The notes beneath the pieces were generated by a model. The model was not told where the DNA came from, searched no databases, and saw only the letters and a list, made by a program, of their open reading frames with translations. Of a stretch of DNA of 7,960 nt, positions 5,477-7,960 are shown in pieces. The stretch's first letter is position 1. The number at the start of each line of letters is the position of its first letter. A program made the position numbers and the translations under genes. The stretch covers positions 1 through 7,960 of the forward strand of contig CAAENW010000131.1 of assembly GCA_900757265.1 (NCBI GenBank), read 5' to 3'. The stretch comes from an uncultured Collinsella sp. GTDB lineage: Bacteria; Actinomycetota; Coriobacteriia; Coriobacteriales; Coriobacteriaceae.

Positions 5477-6268
5477 ATGGTTATCAAGACGATCCTGATT
5501 TTCCTGATTGCCCTTTTGGGCTATTCCGAGTGGCTGACCGGTACGAGTTACCTTCAGCGCCCCATTGTGCTCGGACCGTTGGTCGGCCTTGTCATGGGCG
5601 ATGTGGTGACCGGCACCATTATGGGCGCCACGATGGAGCTTGCCATGGTCGGTGCCATCTCGGTCGGTGCGTATAACCCGCCCGATACGATTTCCGGAAC
5701 CATTCTGGGCGTGTCGCTTGCCATGCAGGCCGGCGCGGACGCTTCGGCGGCCCTGACCCTGGGCATTCCCATCGCAACGATCGTCCTGGCGCTCGATACG
5801 GCCCTGGGCCAGCCGGTCATGCTGCTGCTGGTGCACCGTATCGACAAAAACGTCGAGGACGGAGACACCAAGGCCATCACGCGCAACATGCTCATCGCCG
5901 GTTACGCGCAGAGCTGGTGCGGCCTGCTGATCATTCCCCTGGCATTCTTCTTTGGCGCCGATGCTGTTGCCAGCCTGCTCAACATCATCCCCGATTTCGT
6001 TCAGACCGGCATGGATGTCGCCGCCGCCTTCTTGCCCGCACTCGGCTTTGCGATGCTGGCGCAGATGATTATGAACAAAACAGTGGCTCCGTTCTTCTTC
6101 GCTGGCTTCTTCCTCGTCGCCTACTTTGGCATTAGCACGACGGGCGTGGCGATCTTTGCCGCGATTATCGTCGTCGCGATGACGGTTTTGGGTGACAAGA
6201 AAAAGGCGGAGCAGCCCGCAGTGGCAACCGAGGATCCTGCGATTGGGAGTGGGTTCGATGAGTTTTAA
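5477..6268 (+). CDS. PTS mannose/fructose/sorbose-family EIIC membrane component
   Basis: This 263-aa integral membrane protein forms the sugar translocation unit with EIID. The EIIC signature is clear: GATMELAMVGAISVGAYNPP (50-69). Hydrophobic segments cover roughly 3-20, 29-45, 72-84, 92-118, 138-160, 180-199 and 203-238. The cytoplasmic tail (239-263) is charged and ends GSGFDEF. The ribosome site is weak: TAGGGG at 5466-5471 overlaps the EIIB stop, so translation may depend on coupling. The last 11 bases overlap the EIID start. Selectivity in this family resides mostly in the EIIC/EIID pair, but I know no residue that would mark a glycated amino acid as substrate. Confidence 0.95.
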   Translation: MVIKTILIFLIALLGYSEWLTGTSYLQRPIVLGPLVGLVMGDVVTGTIMGATMELAMVGAISVGAYNPPDTISGTILGVSLAMQAGADASAALTLGIPIATIVLALDTALGQPVMLLLVHRIDKNVEDGDTKAITRNMLIAGYAQSWCGLLIIPLAFFFGADAVASLLNIIPDFVQTGMDVAAAFLPALGFAMLAQMIMNKTVAPFFFAGFFLVAYFGISTTGVAIFAAIIVVAMTVLGDKKKAEQPAVATEDPAIGSGFDEF

Positions 6269-7094
6269 GTTTGAGTCTTCTTACGACGGGCTGATTTCCC
6301 GCGCAGACCTTAAGAAGCTGTTCTGGCGCTCGATTCCCTATGAGCATTCCTGGAACTGCGAGCGTATGGGCCATATCGGCTTTATGTGGGCCCTTATGCC
6401 GATCCTTCGCAAGCTGTATCCGCAGGATGCGGACTTTAAGGCCGCACTCAAGCGCCATATGGAGCTCTATAACGTCACGCCGTATATCTCGACGCTCCCC
6501 ATGTCCATTGCTGCCGCAATGGAAGAAGTCAACGCCACCGAAGATAACTTTGACACGAGCACGATCTCTAATGTCAAGCTTGCTTTGATGGGACCGCTGT
6601 CCGGCGTGGGCGATGCCTTCTACTGGGGTACGCTGCGAATTTTGGCAACGGGTGTCGGCACGTCGCTGGCGCTGCAGGGCTCTATTCTTGGCCCGATTTT
6701 GTTCCTGCTCGTGTTCAACGTCCCCCACTACATCATCCGTTACCTGCTGACGTTTGTGGGATATCGCTGTGGCTCGGACATGATCAGCAAGGTCCAGGAA
6801 TCGGGCATTATGGACACGATCGTCAAGATGGCCTCTATCATGGGCGCCATGGTGATCGGCGCTATGACCATGGAGATGGTCACCGTGGACATTCCGCTCA
6901 TGGTCGGCGCGGGCGATGGCGCTCAGACGCTCGCCGAGCTGCTCAACGGAATCTTCCCGGGCTTTGTTACGATGGGGCTGTTTGGAATTGTCTATCTCAT
7001 GCTCAAGAAGAAGATGAATCCGCTGCTCATCATGCTCGTGATCCTACTCGTGAGTATCGCCGGCGCGTTCTTTGGAGTGCTTGGTGTCCAGTAG
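6258..7094 (+). CDS. PTS mannose/fructose/sorbose-family EIID membrane component
   Basis: This 278-aa protein is the partner of EIIC in the membrane complex. The soluble N-terminal part begins with ISRADLKKLFWRSIPYEHSWN (13-33). The family motif LYNVTPYISTLPMSIAAAME (70-89) and the block ALMGPLSGVGDAFYWGTLRI (109-128) are typical of EIID. Hydrophobic stretches are at about 125-167, 189-210, 232-249 and 254-275. The start at 6258 is chosen because GGGAG (6245-6249) lies 8 bases upstream and because it gives the normal MSFKFESS N-terminus. An in-frame ATG at 6192 would add 22 arginine-rich residues from the EIIC tail region. A strong terminator follows at 7127-7160. Confidence 0.95.
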   Translation: MSFKFESSYDGLISRADLKKLFWRSIPYEHSWNCERMGHIGFMWALMPILRKLYPQDADFKAALKRHMELYNVTPYISTLPMSIAAAMEEVNATEDNFDTSTISNVKLALMGPLSGVGDAFYWGTLRILATGVGTSLALQGSILGPILFLLVFNVPHYIIRYLLTFVGYRCGSDMISKVQESGIMDTIVKMASIMGAMVIGAMTMEMVTVDIPLMVGAGDGAQTLAELLNGIFPGFVTMGLFGIVYLMLKKKMNPLLIMLVILLVSIAGAFFGVLGVQ

Positions 7095-7109
7095 GGTATC
7101 CGTCATAAT
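7081..7109 (+). promoter_or_regulatory. Weak promoter candidate for the epimerase gene
   Basis: TTGGTG (7081-7086) and CATAAT (7104-7109) are separated by 17 bases; the second box matches five of six consensus positions but the first only three. GGTATC (7095-7100), the core of the operator repeat at 2170 and 2203, falls between the two boxes. Transcripts starting here would immediately meet the hairpin at 7127-7160, which argues against strong use. Confidence 0.2.
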
Positions 7110-7126
7110 TAAAACAATATAAGAGG

Positions 7127-7160
7127 GGGCGTCGCGCACATTGTGCTGCGGCGCCCTTTT
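7127..7160 (+). terminator. Intrinsic terminator after EIID, before the epimerase gene
   Basis: GGGCGTCGC (7127-7135) pairs with GCGGCGCCC (7148-7156), including one G-T pair. The stem continues as GCAC/GTGC with one bulged T and an ATT loop, about 13 pairs in all, followed by TTTT (7157-7160). It starts 33 bases after the EIID stop, and its T-run ends 17 bases before the epimerase ATG. As with the terminator at 4506-4534, a same-strand gene follows almost at once, so partial termination is likely. Confidence 0.85.
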
Positions 7161-7177
7161 GCCGAAAGGTGGACAAG

Positions 7178-7960
7178 ATGGAGTATCCGCAGCTTGCCGT
7201 CATGAATATCAGCCATCGTTATTTTGACCTTGAGGAATTCTTTTCCTCGGCAGCGGCCTCGGGCTACACGTGTTGCGAGCTTTGGACCGGGGCGATGCAT
7301 CTGTATGTCGATTGCCATGGATACGATTCGATCGAGCAGGTGCGGGAGCTGTCACAGCGGTATGGGGTTCGGATTGTGGGGCTTTGTCCCGAACAGAACA
7401 ACCCCAAGCCGTGGAATATCGCGGCGCGCGGGAATGAAGCGCGTACCCGCACGCTCGCGTACTTTAAGAACGTTGTGGATATCGCGGCGGAACTTGGAGC
7501 CGAGCAGGTCATGGTCTCGAGCGGCTGGGCATTTTTGAACGAGCCGATCGAGGACGCGTGGGGTCGCAGTGCCTCGATGCTGCGTGCGATTGCCGAGCAT
7601 GCGGGAGAACGCGGCGTGCGACTGGTGCTCGAGGCTCTACAACCGGTTGAGTCGATAATCGTGAACTCGGCGGCCGACACGAAGCGCATGATTGAGGCAG
7701 TTGACCATCCGGCACTTAAGGCGTGTCTGGATATGGGCGCCATGGCGGTGGCGGGGGATACCATCGACGATTATTTCGATCTGCTTGGCGATGATGTCGC
7801 CCACGTGCATTTTGTCGATGTTGCGGCAGATGGCACGACGCATCTTGCCTGGGGTGACGGCGACCGCGATATGCGCGCCGACCTGGATAGGCTGGTGGCG
7901 CGCGGCTATCGCGGAGTTGTTTCGGCCGAGACCTATGACGGGCGCTATTTTGCCGACCCC
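7178..7960 (+). CDS. frlC: FrlC-like TIM-barrel sugar isomerase/epimerase (xylose isomerase-like family), 3' end outside the window
   Basis: The open frame runs 261 codons from the ATG to the window edge without a stop, so the C-terminus is missing (E. coli FrlC is about 276 aa, so little is lost). The ribosome site is AAAGGTGG (7165-7172). Landmarks match FrlC in order as I remember it: GYTCCELWTG (29-38), IVGLCPEQNN (66-75), LVLEALQPVES (149-159), CLDMGAM (183-189), FDLLGDDVAHVHFVDV (200-215) and VVSAETYD (247-254). The metal ligands expected in this fold are present: E152, D185, H211 and E251. FrlC interconverts psicoselysine and fructoselysine at C3. Its presence strengthens the Amadori-product reading of the operon. 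Related proteins also epimerise tagatose, psicose or other sugars, so substrate remains inferred. Here uptake is by PTS, so the substrate would be expected to be 6-phosphorylated. Confidence 0.85.
   Translation, partial: MEYPQLAVMNISHRYFDLEEFFSSAAASGYTCCELWTGAMHLYVDCHGYDSIEQVRELSQRYGVRIVGLCPEQNNPKPWNIAARGNEARTRTLAYFKNVVDIAAELGAEQVMVSSGWAFLNEPIEDAWGRSASMLRAIAEHAGERGVRLVLEALQPVESIIVNSAADTKRMIEAVDHPALKACLDMGAMAVAGDTIDDYFDLLGDDVAHVHFVDVAADGTTHLAWGDGDRDMRADLDRLVARGYRGVVSAETYDGRYFADP

Noticed and set aside
6192..6257. N-terminal extension of EIID from an upstream ATG
   Set aside because: It lies within the EIIC coding region out of frame and encodes an arginine-rich string unlike EIID; the start at 6258 has its own ribosome site.
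1..7960. Mobile elements, CRISPR arrays, tRNA genes or phage genes
   Set aside because: No transposase, integrase, regular repeat array or tRNA-like fold was seen in the window.

Overview
The window looks like chromosomal DNA of a gut Coriobacteriia species, most likely Collinsella. The reasons are its moderately high GC, the codon use, a complete mannose-family PTS, and paired sugar-isomerase-domain enzymes. This taxon call rests on memory of related loci and was not tested by a search. All genes lie on the + strand and are tightly packed. No mobile element, CRISPR array, tRNA or rRNA is visible, and no gene-free stretch exceeds 300 bases.

Region 1 (1-2045) holds a small unassigned cytosolic protein (53-541), followed by two different GntR/HutC-type regulators with UTRA ligand-binding domains (580-1347 and 1332-2045). 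The two regulator genes overlap by 16 bases and are probably translationally coupled.

Region 2 (2046-2239) is a 194-base control region. It has a candidate promoter, a 9-base direct repeat spaced 33 bases apart, and a 17-base near-perfect palindrome (2201-2217) that looks like a GntR/HutC operator. The palindrome can also fold as an RNA stem just before the ribosome binding site of the next gene.

Region 3 (2240-7960) is a catabolic operon. It encodes a GlmS-like two-SIS-domain enzyme, a clear FrlB/FraB-family deglycase, PTS EIIA, EIIB, EIIC and EIID, and an FrlC-like TIM-barrel epimerase cut by the window end. FrlB and FrlC belong to the E. coli fructoselysine (frl) pathway. Two SIS deglycases next to a mannose-family PTS recall the Salmonella gfrABCDEF locus for fructoselysine and glucoselysine. 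The best reading is a PTS-based pathway for Amadori or Heyns products (glycated lysine or a similar amino acid). The PTS would import and phosphorylate the sugar-amine at the 6 position, the two SIS enzymes would cleave different 6-phosphate isomers to a hexose phosphate plus the amine, and the epimerase would feed in a C3-epimer. The substrate is inferred from homology.

Two hairpin-plus-T-tract terminators sit inside the operon, after the FrlB-like gene (4506-4534) and after EIID (7127-7160). The FrlB-like gene also has unusually strong GC-ending codon bias. Together these suggest graded expression, with deglycase mRNA in excess over transporter mRNA.
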